A stretch of 64,000 nt of DNA from Cycas panzhihuaensis (taxonomy: Eukaryota > Cycadophyta), in the NCBI GenBank assembly GCA_023213395.1, contig CM041465.1:11904001-11968000 (forward strand). The letters are read 5' to 3'. The notes below the pieces were generated by a model. That model made no database searches, had not been told where the DNA came from, and saw only the letters and a program-made list of their open reading frames with translations. Numbering within the stretch: position 1 is the first letter of the stretch; each line of letters opens with the position of its first letter. The position numbers were made by a program, and so were the translations under genes. This document shows, piece after piece, positions 1 to 12,749 of the stretch.

Positions 1-226
1 AGGCTTCAAAAGGAGGACCATACATTTAAATCATTCAAACTTGACTTGTAGGAACCCGTTTTCAAAATAGATAGTTCCATTGAATAGATATTTTATTAAT
101 CTTAATATTGGTGAAGTTTCATATTATTTTAACATCGCTTAGTATAATTTTGAAGCAACCAAACTTGAGGTTGTCCTCTAACCCTTCTTTTAAAAAGTTT
201 CTTCATAATCCTTATCTTTCAAAGTA
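1..226. other. AT-rich sequence, nothing recognised
   Basis: No coding frame, RNA or repeat boundary can be supported here. The stretch is AT-rich and leads into the TA microsatellite. Confidence 0.4.
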
Positions 227-247
227 ATATATATATATATATACATC

Positions 248-342
<95 letters not shown>
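227..342. repeat. (TA)n microsatellite
   Basis: Alternating TA dinucleotides, broken once near 243-250 by a short non-TA segment. It is a simple-sequence tract with no flanking inverted repeat that would suggest a transposon end. Its length is probably variable. Confidence 0.95.
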
Positions 343-345
<3 letters not shown>

Positions 346-714
346 TTTTTTTTAGCATTATATATTATCATCAAGACTAAGGATTTATTGTACTAAGAAT
401 TTATATTTATTCATTTGAAGAAAATCAAAAGGTTGAGGATTATTCCTTTTATCATCAAAGTTATATTTCATATTTGTATTGCTAACAGGATCTTTATTAC
501 ATGAAAATTTGCTTATATATCCATCATTTCTTTATTGTGCTTAGTTGATTGACTTTCTAAAGGGAATTACATATCTTTATATACGTTCATTGGTGCATTA
601 CATTTTTTTTGAAGAGGATATTTGACATCATACAAGTTTAGTAATTTATTGATACTTTTGATTTGATACAAGCACACTTCTTTTATATACGAAAAGTTTA
701 TGTAAAATGGCATT
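343..714. other. AT-rich sequence, nothing recognised
   Basis: Spacer between the TA tract and the copia gag scrap. It may be leader sequence of that element, but no primer-binding site or LTR end was seen. Confidence 0.3.
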
Positions 715-1026
715 CAACCTTAATTAAGTATAATTTCCCATTTTTGATGGTCATAATTTTTCCCTATGGCATAAGACCATGAATAATTATTTTATTGCAC
801 ATGATCTATGGAAGTATTTACAACATGACTATGATGCTATTAAGGAAAACATTAGAAAGGATAATGAAGGATTAGGATTATTATTTTGCACTATGAATGA
901 TGATATTTTTTCAAAGGTTTGTGAATTAACAACTTCTAAATCTATTTGGGATGTATTGATTTCCACTTGTGGAGGAGATACCCTCCTTGTATTTGATGAT
1001 ATGTTTGTTGAGCATGTGAAACAGGT
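715..1026 (+). pseudogene. Ty1/copia gag fragment (UBN2-like)
   Basis: The frame opens with a typical plant copia gag start: a motif close to F-x-G-x-N-F-x-x-W about 16 codons before the Met at 779, then a helical stretch ending in KSIWDVL, as in copia gag proteins of the UBN2 type. There are stops just upstream of the motif. After about residue 60 the similarity stops abruptly and the frame runs into unrelated residues, then a TGA or TAA-rich region, so this is a truncated scrap. No LTR, zinc knuckle or pol follows. Family assignment comes from motif reading only. Confidence 0.6.
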
Positions 1027-4000
1027 GACATAACAGATAGATCATGATGACAAAACCAATGAAGATTCAGATCAAATGTAGGACTAACTTGCTACACAAG
1101 GATTTGATCATCCATTTGAGGGGGAGAATGAAAATGAATCTTATGACATGATGGCAAATGAATTATATGACATGATGGAGAATGAATCTTATGATATGAT
1201 ACAAGAGACCTAATGATATGACAGTCAAAGTTAAAATTTTAGAAGTGAAAGTCAAAGTTGCAGCTATACATACTTACTTGAATCAAGCTTTATTTGCACC
1301 AGATTTTTTGCACTTTACTTATAGATTTTTTGTACCACTTCATGGTACAAAGATATATGTTGTTAAAAGGATAAGAAGAGTTGATAAATATCAAGTTAAG
1401 AGACATATTGTTAAAGTTTTTTTCAAATACAAGTTTCATAAGTTCAAGGAGAAGATCCAAGTGTTTGTGATGACCATTAAGAGGGAGAATGTTGGAGTTA
1501 ATCATCATCACTCCACTCCCACCTTTCTAGCCAGGATTGTATACCTCATCAACTTCAATTTAGACATGTGATGCTCAATATGTCGAGGTAAGTTAAGTTT
1601 AACTTTGATTTAAGTTAGTTTCATTTGAGTTAAGTTAACTTTATTTTATTATTATTTTGAATTCAGGGGTTGAGGAGTTTCCCTCCTCCTCCAAATTATG
1701 AATATTAAGGGGTGTGCAAACCTGGTGTCTTTAGACACTGCCCTCATTTGGGAAATTTGTATTACTCACTTTCAACAATGGATTGAAGATTCAAGCTACC
1801 ATGTTTATGCTACTATTGTGCAACATTGTATTGAAGATTTGTATTGCAATATTGATCTATGTGATTCTATTATATGTTCTGCCATGTTCTCCTGCAAATA
1901 TTTTTCCTACAATGAGAGCTTAGAAATTTATTTTTTATTATGATTTTATTTAGTTCTTAGTAATTGATATATAAATGGTAAGACCTATCTCTCATTTTTC
2001 TTTTTCTTTTTTTCAAATGAGAGTGATGGCAATAACATAAGGGGTTTCATTAGGTTAGATGACATCCATACCAAGGAGATATGTAATAATTTCTTTAATT
2101 TTAGCATTTTGGAAATAAGTGTTATGATAGGGTCTAAATCTAATGGGATTATGGGGTTTTTAAAGCTTGATGGTTTGTTCAAAATCATGATGTATAATGG
2201 AGGGAGGTGAAGATATATTAGTATTAAGTAATAAGGCATTAGATGATAAGGTCAGCTATAGGTAAGACTTTGATGTTGTTAAGGTAAACTATAAAGCCTA
2301 GGTTATTATTAGATGTTTTCATATATAGTTGGTAGAGATGAGTTTATTAAGAGGTGGTTGGATACCATGAAACTTGTGGGTTTTCTAGAGGTGGTCTTTA
2401 AGATGCATGAAGGTATTGGTAGGGGGTTTACTTGTATTATAGGTATCAAGAGTTAATAACTAATGGACTCCTAAAATGGTAACTAACTCTCTAATAAAAA
2501 GGGCATAAATGTTTAATATTAGGTAGTAGGTACCTTTTTAGATATAAAGGTTCTTAATTATCCCTATGCAAAGAGGATATGATAGATAGGTAGGGAGCAA
2601 GTGAAGCTAGTTTTTAGTATAATATACAAGCCTAGCTATTAGGCAAGAGAGATGCTAATAGAATTAAGTGATACACCACCATCAATGAGGATGGTTATAG
2701 GGGTTTTATAGAGTATACCTTTAACTCTTAGGGCCTTAGGGTAAGAGGTAGAGGAGATAGCCATTAGGTTTAAGATTTAGAGATAGGTATTGGGAGGGCT
2801 CATTAAGTAAATTAGGTTCCAAGTCTAAATTATCAATTATAGGGAGGCTAAGGTTAATCATGAATACCATGCATTTGTCTTTGCACATCTTAGGATGATT
2901 GTAGATTTACTTATCTAAGCACTTAATATAAAGGCTAATCTATCTTCATCTATTTACTCTAGTTATAGGGACTTATAGAAGATTTATAGATTCCTCTACT
3001 ACTAGACATCATGAATCATCTAATCATATTTGCTACTTATTTGCTGGGTAGAGGAACTGGAAGAAAGTTGGGCCCTATCAGGAACTGCTAGACACTATGT
3101 TGTAAATTCAAATTTAATTAATTAGGCCATGGATATGGCCTCTACAAAGGTGGTGGGAGGAGTTCAAAGACATGTATATTGATTTGAATTTATAATTCAA
3201 GGGTTTGGAAGACCTAATTATGTAGTGCCTATAACTTGTTAGTGTGTGATTCAACTAATGTTATCTACCTACAATAGGTGAGTTGGTTGAAGGATTGACT
3301 CCATTTGTATTCAAATTGATCAAAGAAATAGGTACAAAATGAGGCCCATGTATAGGTGATAGGATTCTTATGTTGTCATTAGTAGTTCCAATGATGAGCT
3401 TTACCTTTAAGATGAATGGAGGTAAAGGTTAGTTAATCATTAAGGGGCATAGGACTAATGGATAAATAAGATTCCAACTTCTCGATCCAATTGTAGGTAG
3501 TACCTCAATTGAGAACATTATTAAAGGTGGGAATAATGATTTTGTGGTGGAGTGAGTATCAACATGGCGATGGTGGAGGTATGGCGGGTGGTGGGAGAGA
3601 GCTACTCAATGAAGTGGAGGTGGTGGGAACATTTAAAATTTGAGTGATAAGGTTAATGATCTTAGTGAAGATTTTATTGATATTATCATTTATGGAGATA
3701 TATTATGATTCTAGAGTAGATATTTTACTTATGGTAGTAAGACCTATGGTGTATTTGTTTGGTAAATAAAGTGTTGAATAAAAATAAAAGTAAGTAGAGA
3801 AGTAGACCTAAAGAAGTGGATTAGAAGAAGGAAGATAAGACACAAATAAGGGGCATTTAAGAACTTAGGATTAACTTATAAGATTTAGGAGGGAAGGGGG
3901 TGTTTATAGCTTGTTGACCCTTGATTGCTATAAAACATAGGCAGGGTGTCTTTAGGTCTTTTCCCATGAAAATGTATATAAGAAATTGACCTAGAACACT

Positions 4001-5750
4001 AAGATGGTATGATATCCTCATTAAAATGACATAGGTGAAAATATACATAAAAAATAATTACAATATACTTATATGATATTATCCCCAAAAATATAGATTG
4101 AAAGTATCCTAGTTAAAAATGAAGGGCTTTATGCCCCTATTACAATATGACTATTAAAAGATACTGGTGAAAAAAATTTAGATCTTTTTTTTGTTATTTA
4201 AAAATTGTTAGTGAGGGTTTAAATTATAAAAGTTGAAGTACACAAAAGTTAGTCATTGATGCCATGGTGATTAGATTACAAATGACAAATCATAAATTAA
4301 ATATTACAAATTATAATCTATAGATCATAAATTATAGATCAAAGGTTATGAGAAATTGAACAAAAACATTCTCTCTCTTATTTTTTTCCCTTTCTAATAC
4401 AAATAAACATGAGAGAACTTGTGACCACTCTATTAGGGAGACCATGCCATATTGAGGCAGTATCCTTCACTCCCTTCTCCTCACTTTTCATATATTTTGC
4501 ATGCTTGGATTTCTTTAGAAAGGAAATATTAACATTTGATTTATTTCCTCTGATTAATTGGTAGTAATAGGATTTTGTAAAACATCCACATATATATGTA
4601 TGTTGCAACATTTCATTTATGAAGTGTTTTATTTTGTCTATATAGGTGGAAAACACATCTCTCCATAGCTAGTAAGAGAACATGAAACCTCATCCTAAGG
4701 TAAGTGCCAACTTGAGGTTTAACATAATGATTATTTATATACATTTTATTTCTTTCTTTTATTCCACTCTTTATTTACACAACATTTTTGTTAGATCTGA
4801 GGAAGGTAAGTAAGTCCCATTGCCTCCTATAACTTCTGCAACAAAGGAGCTTATAACATTAGCAAAGAAGGACTAAGAAAGAGCAAGCTCAACGTCATTA
4901 CCAAATGTCACAAATTGGGTACACTCTCTCCAAACCTTCTCTTCCTTATAGCATTTTCTTTTGTTGGTAATCCTTGCTCCCTAAATTCCCCATTAAAGCA
5001 AACTTTCTACGGCCTTCTTTCAAGTTTGTCCTTTTGATTATTTGTACTTGCATATACATAGAAGATAAAAGTTAAGGATTTACTTTTGGGAAGAATATCT
5101 CTTTTACTCTCATAGAAAGGAAAAGACACCTCAAATAAAAGAATTGATGTTTCTCTCCTCTTTCTTCCCCTCTCATCATAAGGAAAAAGGAGATATTAGA
5201 AAAGAGTTGATTTATCATTTACATATGCATATGCATATAAAACAAAGTTAAATATCTAGTTTAGAGAGTGCATTTCTCCTTGCATAAACAAAGAAAAGTA
5301 TATTAAAGAAAAGAAACATTGCATGAGCATAAGAATTCTCATCTTTCTTCCTCCTTTATACCTCTATCAAATACATTGTTGACTCTTTTATTCTAGGCAT
5401 ATAACTTTAAGGTTCTTTTTTCCAAAAGATAAAGAGAGAAAATTGAGAGTGAGGATTTGCATTTGTCATACATTGTTAGTTATATTTGTTGATCATTTTA
5501 TTTTTCAATGACATAACTACAACATATGACATACCAAATATTTCATTTGAAATAAAGCACAAAACCCAAACAAAGAACTTCAACTTTCTATATAACTCCA
5601 AAAGGAACCCTTTAGACAACCAGGAAACATACCAAACTCCTCCTTCTACCCTTCATTTCTTGTTTATCATCACTCCTCCTTTTCCAAAAGGGAAACCTAT
5701 TCCCTCCTTCAAACTGAGGATAGGAGAAGCCTCCCTAGGTTAATCAGTAA
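1027..5750. other. Unassigned AT-rich region
   Basis: About 4.7 kb in which I can support no gene. Directly after the gag scrap (1,120-1,205) there is a short acidic repeated reading, Tyr-Asp-Met-Met-like, that could be degenerate copia linker. Between about 2,240 and 3,650 the plus strand is noticeably C-poor and G-rich and carries many TAG triplets. Open frames of 60-117 codons (for example 1,218-1,571, 1,698-1,943 and 5,486-5,743) have no recognisable domain. The region is probably very old transposon or intergenic DNA. Confidence 0.4.
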
Positions 5751-5759
5751 TCCAAGAAT

Positions 5760-6960
5760 GTCCATCCTCTCGCAACCTTAACATACCACCAATCAACCCT
5801 AGAACCAAGGCCCTATAGGGGTAGAAAGGAACATCCATCTTATGGGTCCCCAAACCTATGCCCATGATGTGCACAAATGCCCTTTGAGGGTAAGCTAAAG
5901 ATACACCACATCCCTTAGGCTCTCACCTCCTAAGCTCATCATTAGTTGGTGTATAGTAGCTTATAGTTGACCCTTTAGAGGTGTGCTTCTAGGTGTATAT
6001 GATGTTGATGGATGTAGTTGATCTACAGGAATATATTAAGTAGTAGGAGAAGGAGTAGGAGCTTTCATAAATTGTTCATCAAAGAATAAAACCTAAGTCA
6101 TATTTAAGTCCTAGTTCTCTTAGAAAATAACATCTTAATATGTGTACATTTGCTTAATAGCAAGATCAACAAGTTTATATGCTTTGCAACTAGCTTGAAA
6201 ACCAATGAAAATGCATTTCTTACTTTTATCATCTAACTTCTTTCTTTGTTCTTTTGATATAAGTATATACATTATATAAGCAAATGTATGAAAATATGAG
6301 ACTATGGGTTTTTGACTTGACTAGGCCTCCTTAGGAGTAATTTTTAAAACCACCTTATTTAGACTTTGATTTATAAGGTAATTAGTTATATTAAGGGATT
6401 CATCCTAGAACTAATATCCTAAATTTTTAGTAGCAAGCACAACTTTACCTTTGCTAACTAAGGTCTAATTCCTTTAGTCAAGAACTTAATTTTTCTAAGG
6501 TGTGTAAGGGGTAGAGAACTTTTGTTTAATGTCACTATCCTTGTAAAATTGAGTGAACTCTATAGAACTATATTCACCTCCATTATCATCATGAAGGATT
6601 TTAATTAGCTTTCCAAATTCTAATTCAACACCATGCTTAAATTTACTAAATTTTTTAAATGATTCCAATTCTTATTTAAAAAAAAAGCCCATTTTTTAAG
6701 GAATAATTATAAAAAAGTATGATAAAATATCAATAACCATTGAAGGATGTTTACGGAATAGGTCCAGAAATATGAGAATATACCAAGCTCAAAGGTTCCA
6801 TAACATGGCGGGCTTTTCAATTTATTTTGAATGGAGCCTAATGATATTTACCCATAACACAAGCCTCACAAATACATTTGGTCTACTTGATATTTAGTAT
6901 TCTATATACCATATTTAGTTTATAAGTCAAATGAAGGTTGTTCATATACAAATGACCAAG
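5760..6960 (-). pseudogene. copia-1 integrase remnant
   Basis: Read on the minus strand with many stops and frameshifts. Around 6,540-6,620 it gives the copia integrase core signature around the second catalytic Asp (a DNGGEY motif followed by an EF pair). Around 6,120-6,250 it gives the downstream copia block, with the KKLDDKS, KCIFIG and KAYKL-type motifs and a degraded DVIF end. Below about 6,050 only a Pro/Ser/Thr-rich linker-like reading remains. No RT is recognisable towards 5,760, so the element is truncated or eroded there. It lies downstream of the copia-1 gag and protease remnants in the normal Ty1/copia order. Confidence 0.75.
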
Positions 6961-7490
6961 GCATTAATGCCATAATTGGTTTTTTGGAAGTCTTTAATAA
7001 TTAAGTATTATTGGAGCAGTTTGTTCATCAATATTTTAAGTTGAACTAGAAGTATTTAAAGTGGAATCTGAGTTACTATAAGAGTTAGTTTTAGTTAGTA
7101 GGAATAAAGATCTAGAAATGGCATTAAGCTTATATAGACCTTGGTCTTCATATCCTAAGGTAATCAAATTATCATATAAATATGTAATTAAGCATTTTCG
7201 AAGGTGAGTAAATAAACATTAAAATTGTGCTTATTTATTTATCTAATTAATAGCAAATTATGTGTTAGACTAGTGACATAAGAAACATTACTAAGATGAT
7301 GTCCAATACTAGAATTCTTTAGAGATACAATTGCTTTTCTAATCTTATCAACCTCAAAATTGGCATCATCACCAAATGTAACTAATTGATCCTACAACGG
7401 CCTTGTGGCTATAAGTAAGTTTTTAGAACTTGTCATGTGATAAGAGGCTCTAGAATCTATCAACTAAGATTTATTAAAATGTTATGTTGT
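6961..7490 (-). pseudogene. copia-1 protease and GAG-preintegrase remnant
   Basis: Minus-strand reading, interrupted by stops. At about 7,440-7,480 it shows a copia protease site (DSRASYHMT, corresponding to the usual DSGASxHMT with the Gly replaced). Around 6,860-7,010 it shows the GAG-preintegrase block: LWH, CLGH and a CEACVMGK zinc-binding-like motif. The order protease, then preintegrase, then integrase is normal for Ty1/copia pol. Confidence 0.75.
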
Positions 7491-8690
7491 TAGTGTAATA
7501 AAGAAAAGATTTTGTAAATTAGTCATGTGGCTGCCTTAATTTTTATTTTATCTCTGGTTATAATTTCTATTTTGTTGATTACCCTAAGGGAAATTTTGAT
7601 GCTATCTCTTTGGTCCTTAGTTATTTTCTCATCTATGGCTATGATTGCCTTAAATAGTAGGGTGATCATGGTTTTGTTGATATTAATGATCAACTCTACT
7701 TTTTATATAATTAGGTGTAATATATCCAAGCTTGTCATAATAGTTACAAATAATCTAAGTAGTATTTTATAGTCACTATTGATGTTCTTGATAGGGATGT
7801 TGGTTTAAATTCATTGAACTGAACTGATGAGAAATGTGTTAATGATGTTATCTCTCTCTATGATAAGCTACAAATGCTAGAATTGAAGAGGAGGCACATA
7901 AATCTCATAATAAATTTAGCATACATTCCTATTGAAGTAGAAGGCCTTTAAAGGTGTTGAAATTAAGTGTGGCAAGATGGTATATATGAGATAAGTTGGA
8001 AATAAGATAATCATATTCAATTGGTAGAACATTAACTATAAAGGATATAAGATCACTATCATCTAGTGGTTGACCCATAACACTCAACTAGTTTTTAATC
8101 AATTCAATTTGTGTCAAATGAGTTAAAATTGATTTGATAAACATAATGGAATAGACCTAGGGTTTAAGAATAATGGTTCTTACATTATTCTTCCTCTCAT
8201 ATAGTACATGGATTATATTCCAAGCTTTTGTAGAAGTAGTAGTTAGTTTAATATTTTGGTCAACATTATCTTCACAAGCCAAGTGTAGGAAATAAAGGGT
8301 GACTTCATCAGATTCTTTAAAGGAAGCTATAACAATAGGATTAATAGGATAACATCATCAAGATTATTAGGATCTCAAATGACTTTTATCATGGGAATTT
8401 GGCTAGAAACATAAGTCCATAATTTGTTTATTATTAGAATATTCTTGACTTGTATTTTCCAATCTAAGAAATTATCACTGCTAGATAATTTAATTGTCCT
8501 AATTATAACTATTTAAAGTGCCATTTTGTCTTAGGTATGTGTCTTGTCTACCTAGAAAGGTTTCCTAATCTAGTTTCTATAGTCTTTATGTCTTATTTCT
8601 TAGTAGTCCCTAATAGTTGAGATTGTTCTATTTGATGGCATAGCTACTCATAAATGGTAGCTTGAGGACCTAATATACCCAAAAGTATGA
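7491..8690 (-). pseudogene. copia-1 gag remnant
   Basis: Minus-strand remnants of copia gag. A start-like region lies near 8,640, a UBN2-like helical core around 8,000-8,500, and a degenerate CCHC zinc knuckle around 7,700-7,740 in which at least one Cys is replaced by Tyr. Stops occur throughout. The 7,527-7,772 open frame on the plus strand is only the complement of this gag and should not be taken as a membrane protein. Confidence 0.65.
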
Positions 8691-8711
8691 GGGTGCCACA
8701 GAAGGTTCAAT

Positions 8712-8728
8712 TACTCTCTTGATACTAT
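8712..8728 (-). other. copia-1 primer-binding site (degenerate)
   Basis: The minus strand reads TAGTATCAAGAG, close to the TGGTATCAGAGC initiator-Met-tRNA primer site used by plant copia elements. It lies just outside the gag start, and a TG dinucleotide at 8,729 could be the inner edge of the 5' LTR. Confidence 0.5.
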
Positions 8729-9819
8729 TGACCCACATGCCCTAGATTTATGCCCTAGAAAATAGATTCTCATCTAAAGGCACACTTATAACTTAGGTAC
8801 TCACCCTTTCTAGGTGTAGCCTAGTCTTCAAACTCCAAGGTTTAGGTATAACCCCTCAACCTAACACTTAATACATCTTATATCTATTGTCTTTCTCTAT
8901 TATCTATAGAGTTTGAGAAATCTCAATAGTGGGTGTAGTAGTAACATCATTAGGGGTCCTAACCATTCCCCTTGAAAGGCTAGTAAAAAAAAGGTGGTTC
9001 AATTAAGTAGTATTTATTCTTTTAAGTTTATAAAAAGGTTTCGTGATTAAAAGCTTTGTGTTTTTAAATAGAGATATGTTACAGAACTAGAAAAGCCCTT
9101 GAAAAAGCAAAAAATTACCTAAAACAAACTTAAAATGATTAAGAATAGGCTATAAAATGATTATAAAATTAAACTTTAGGTTAGGGAAATTTAAAAAGTA
9201 ATATTCTTAAAATATCCTAAAATATATAACCTAAAATTTTTAAACTATTTAAAAATAAAATATTAAATAGAAATATTTAAAAAATAAGGCAAAAAATTTT
9301 GATATAGAGGGAGAATCCTCTTCATAGGAATATCTAAAAAGCAAATTAAAATTCCTTTCTTTTGCTACCCCCTCTCATGAAGCTTTAGAATAAATTTATT
9401 TCTTTTTCAATTTAAATAGAGAAAAACATTGATAAATACACAGAGTACAAGAAGTTCTACTAGTCGATTATACATGAGATAATTGCTATCATTGATGCTA
9501 ATACTATTAAAATTTTAAGAAAGAAATTGCTATGTTGGAGGTAGATAATATGATTGCTTCAAGGACTCTCCATTACTTTGATACTAAGTGAAGGAAGTGG
9601 CATTCATGCCAACTTCTACTTAGGATTCAAACACATGAGCAAAACAAAGAGACGAGGGATGATGGAGATGAGGAGTCCAAATTATTGGGGCCTGCAAAAT
9701 CATCATCTATTTAATCATTCATCAACTTACATCAATATTAACTCACACATATATAATACAATATAGTTATATGAGAGGCAAGAAAGTGAGGAAGATCACT
9801 ACAAACTATCCCTTCTAAA
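8729..9819. other. Possible copia-1 5' LTR and unassigned AT-rich DNA
   Basis: From 8,729 the sequence adjoins the copia-1 primer site, so its first few hundred bases should be that element's 5' LTR. I could not find the matching 3' LTR, so the outer boundary is unknown. From about 9,000 to 9,820 the DNA is AT-rich with no recognisable coding; the 70-codon frame at 9,554-9,766 has no known motif. Confidence 0.3.
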
Positions 9820-10274
9820 AATGCTTTATCATTAAAGCATTAAAAATTGGATTTCATAAATAGGCATACTTTTCAAAAATAGAAGTAGATTCCCATGAAG
9901 AATCCTCTTTTAGAATTTATTTCCATTTAACAAGATACTCTTGAATGCTTCTTGAGCATAGGTGATGTTCTTATACTTTTACAATAGATTTAATAATTAG
10001 GAGTATTATTCCTTATTCATCTAATACTAGAAATTTAACTTATATTAATATTCTTGTTCCCAACTTATATTTTAAAGAAGAGACATGGAAAACATGATAG
10101 ATGTTGGTTATAGATGCTAAATTAAAGGCATAAGTTACTTCTCACACTTTCTTTATTATGTAATATGGACCACAAAATCATGGGTTAAGATTTTCTTTCT
10201 TTAATTCTTTTTAAGTGGTTTTATTTTATGGTTATAAGTGTAAATAAACCTAATTTCCTTTTAAAAGTGTCATG
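9820..10274 (-). pseudogene. chromo-1: chromovirus integrase C-terminus and chromodomain
   Basis: On the minus strand the segment near 10,070-10,200 reads like the tail of a Ty3/gypsy chromovirus integrase (the KLxPRFxGPYxI and FHVSxLK motifs). About 9,850-9,960 reads like a chromodomain, with EYLVKWK and a KEDSSWE motif. Chromodomains at the integrase end direct chromovirus integration to marked chromatin. Stops interrupt the frame. The upstream part of this pol is missing because Tat-1 begins at 10,275; its other half was not found beyond 42,282. Confidence 0.75.
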
Positions 10275-12435
10275 GTTATTCTCGCTTTTTCCGCGGAATT
10301 GCCACATGTCCTCGCATCCACCTCAACCCTATTCGTGCTCTATTCATTCACTTAGAGCTAGGACGGGTATAAGTATCCAAACCCTCATCATTTTGAGGAT
10401 CTCTTAGGTCATTTTTTGCTCTCCAAGACAATAGTTTACTGCGCAACTCGCTCTCTTACTCATACACTACAGGTGTTCCTGTAGGCCTGCATTTCCTGCA
10501 ACCCCATGCCAGGACTTGCCTGCAACTCCTTGATTCCATGGTGGGAAGCCTCTCTCCAGGTTTCATCAAACGATTTTGACATTGATTCTCCTCTAACTTG
10601 CCCAACAAGTGCCCCTTTCAGCTGTCTGTTGGATTCTCTCCTGTAAACCCTTGCAGGGGTGTTCTTCCTCACTGTTAGCAGGCCCAGATCTATCATACAT
10701 CCATCTAGTAGGTCTCAAAAAACTTTCTCTTCCAGTTTTATAGTAAGTTCCCCTTATTTTGGACCTATTTCTTGTCTTATTTTCCTGTTTCCTTTAGGTT
10801 TCACCATTGTAAAGTTATTTTTCCGTTATATTTAGCTTATTGTCTCTTGGCTCCACCTTTCTCTCCACTGATTTTCTTCAAGGGAGTAGCGAGAGAAGAG
10901 TCCCAAGGTTGGGTGAAGAGAGTAAGGCGGGGAAACCCCCCTTTTCAGTCCTTCTCTCTAAGGGTAATCCCTTCCCACCTTCTCTTCTCTTACTCCATGC
11001 TCTTCTTGAGATTATTAGGAGAGATTGAGCCCTAGGCCAATGTTGGACTATCAGCATATGCAGCCCCTTGCTGCGCTAATTCCAGGCCTGCTCACCTCTT
11101 GTTTGGACCCCTGTAGTGTCCCTTGTATTGTAGGGTACCCCTTGATATCATTAGCAAGGGTTTGTGCACTAGATTGTTATCCATAGCAACTCTATGTCCT
11201 TCGTACTTTCCTAATGCCTTGTTGCTCTTTCTTGGTACCTCTTGGCTATCCTTAGTGACCCTTACTGTTACTTTGTTGTGCTTGTGGGTTGTGTAGAGAA
11301 CCCAGTGGAGGATTAGCCATCCTGAGGCTTCCCTTACTCCATCCTTGATGTTTAGCATTGTTTGAGAGAGGGTTTTTTAGAGCTTGTTGCAGCAGCTGTT
11401 CCCTTCTAACACTCTGATGTAAATGGCACTTATATATACTTGCATATACATAGTTTATCTCTTACAGCCCCTTCGTGGAAGGGATTAGTCCATGCATGTG
11501 CAGGTTGTCGTGGTGCTCTTGCAAAGGTGTAAAGCACTCAGATCTGGGTAAGGTCCCTTATTTTGCTCTTTACTTTTGCTCCTTTCCTTTTGCTTTCTTT
11601 TCACAAAGGGGAAGGTAAGGGAGCCCCACCATCCGTGGATTGGCGAGGACATACGTCACACATGGGTGAGGTCTTCTATTGGCCGCTACATCTTCTGGGT
11701 ATGTACTTCCCCCTTTTGCTCTTGCTTTCCTTTCATACTTTTATTTGAGATCTATGTGTTAGTTAAGTAGGTCACACATAAAAGTGAAAGGGGAAACAAT
11801 ACTTCTGATTCTTATTTGTGTACTTATACATTGTACACTAAACCCACATATGAAAAGGACCTATAGGGAACTTACCCTTTCCTTTTCCTTCACTTGCAAA
11901 GCCTATTTTGTCCCTTTTGGTTCATCCTCACTTGGCATTGTTTGTTTGCACACGTGACACCTATCCCTGTTTCTTTTCTTGTCTTTCTTTTCGAATCATT
12001 AGGAGGAAACTTCGACTTAGTTATCCCATTCTCACTTCCATCCTTCCCTCTTGGTCTTATTTGGTCGATTAAATAACCAAGAGGAACCTAGCCACATCGT
12101 AGGCTATCGCCTACCTTGTTTAGATTCGTTTCCCTCGTCATAGGAAAATCTTTGAGGATTCCTTCCTTCCCCTTCCGGCCATCCAAGGGTGGGAGGACCT
12201 TCCTCTCAAGTCCATCCAGGCTACCTTTCTTCTTTTCCCTCTTTCTCTTTAGGATAGAGGACCACTCCAAGGTAGTTGGGTATCATCCGCATGTCCCGAA
12301 CTCGCGCTCTGGTGCACAGGGCACCGTGCGTGGTACTTACTTCCTTTGTAGGTTTTTCACCTGCATCCTCGATACCAATATCGATCATCATCATTCCTAC
12401 CCAGCTAGGTGATTATCCCGTAAGACCCGCATCCA
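10275..12435 (+). repeat. Tat-1 5' LTR
   Basis: About 2,161 bp, matching 40,120-42,282 in direct orientation over its whole length. It starts TGG at the break from chromovirus sequence and ends ATCCA just before the primer-site region. A TATA-like GTATAAGTAT lies near 10,367. Differences from the 3' copy are mainly C-to-T and G-to-A, many at CpG, with the 3' copy more decayed. Short open frames inside (for example at 11,092-11,358 and 12,116-12,412) have no known domain. Confidence 0.88.
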
Positions 12436-12470
12436 TTAGCGACCATACTTGGGACTTGCCAGTAAGGGAG
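12436..12470 (+). other. Tat-1 primer-binding-site region
   Basis: Sequence directly inside the 5' LTR: NTAGYGACCATACTKGGGAC followed by a TGCC. The same block occurs on the minus strand just inside the Tat-2 5' LTR (about 32,345-32,370), which supports both LTR boundaries. I cannot assign the tRNA with confidence. Confidence 0.55.
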
Positions 12471-12488
12471 CTAGTTCTTATCCCTTCT

Positions 12489-12716
12489 TGTTGATATTAC
12501 TACCTTCTAGTGGTCTCCTCTATGAAAATCCTTTGAAGAGAAACAAATTCACTCTCTCAATATGTTTTATTGATGATACGCTATACATATATATACAAGT
12601 ACAAGGTGGGTACAATTGGCAATCACTCAACTATGTAACGCCACTTGTCATCTTGAGAAAGGAGAGAAAGAGGGTACATGACCCTTACATTAAATATTAT
12701 AACCTAAGGTAAAACA
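12489..12716 (-). repeat. copia-2 3' LTR
   Basis: About 228 bp from TG (12,489) to CA (12,716), with a purine-rich tract (minus-strand AAGAGGGGGTAT) close to its inner side near 12,728-12,745. The outer boundary is set by the break in similarity to Tat-2 leader sequence. There is no second copy in the window to confirm it. Confidence 0.6.
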
Positions 12717-12749
12717 TTACCTTTTATACCCCCTCTTAATGTTTTACCT

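Noticed and set aside
227-342. TA tract as a replication origin or terminus
   Set aside because: Simple microsatellite, with no supporting structure nearby.
4378-5743. Possible intron-containing host gene (several GTAAGT-like sites)
   Set aside because: No protein motif or consistent frame links the candidate splice sites.
7527-7772. 81-codon hydrophobic plus-strand frame
   Set aside because: Complement of copia-1 gag/linker sequence. The hydrophobicity comes from AT-rich composition.
12116-12494. Overlapping frames at the Tat-1 LTR end
   Set aside because: Noncoding LTR. The homologous part of the 3' LTR (42,000-42,260) is no better conserved as protein.
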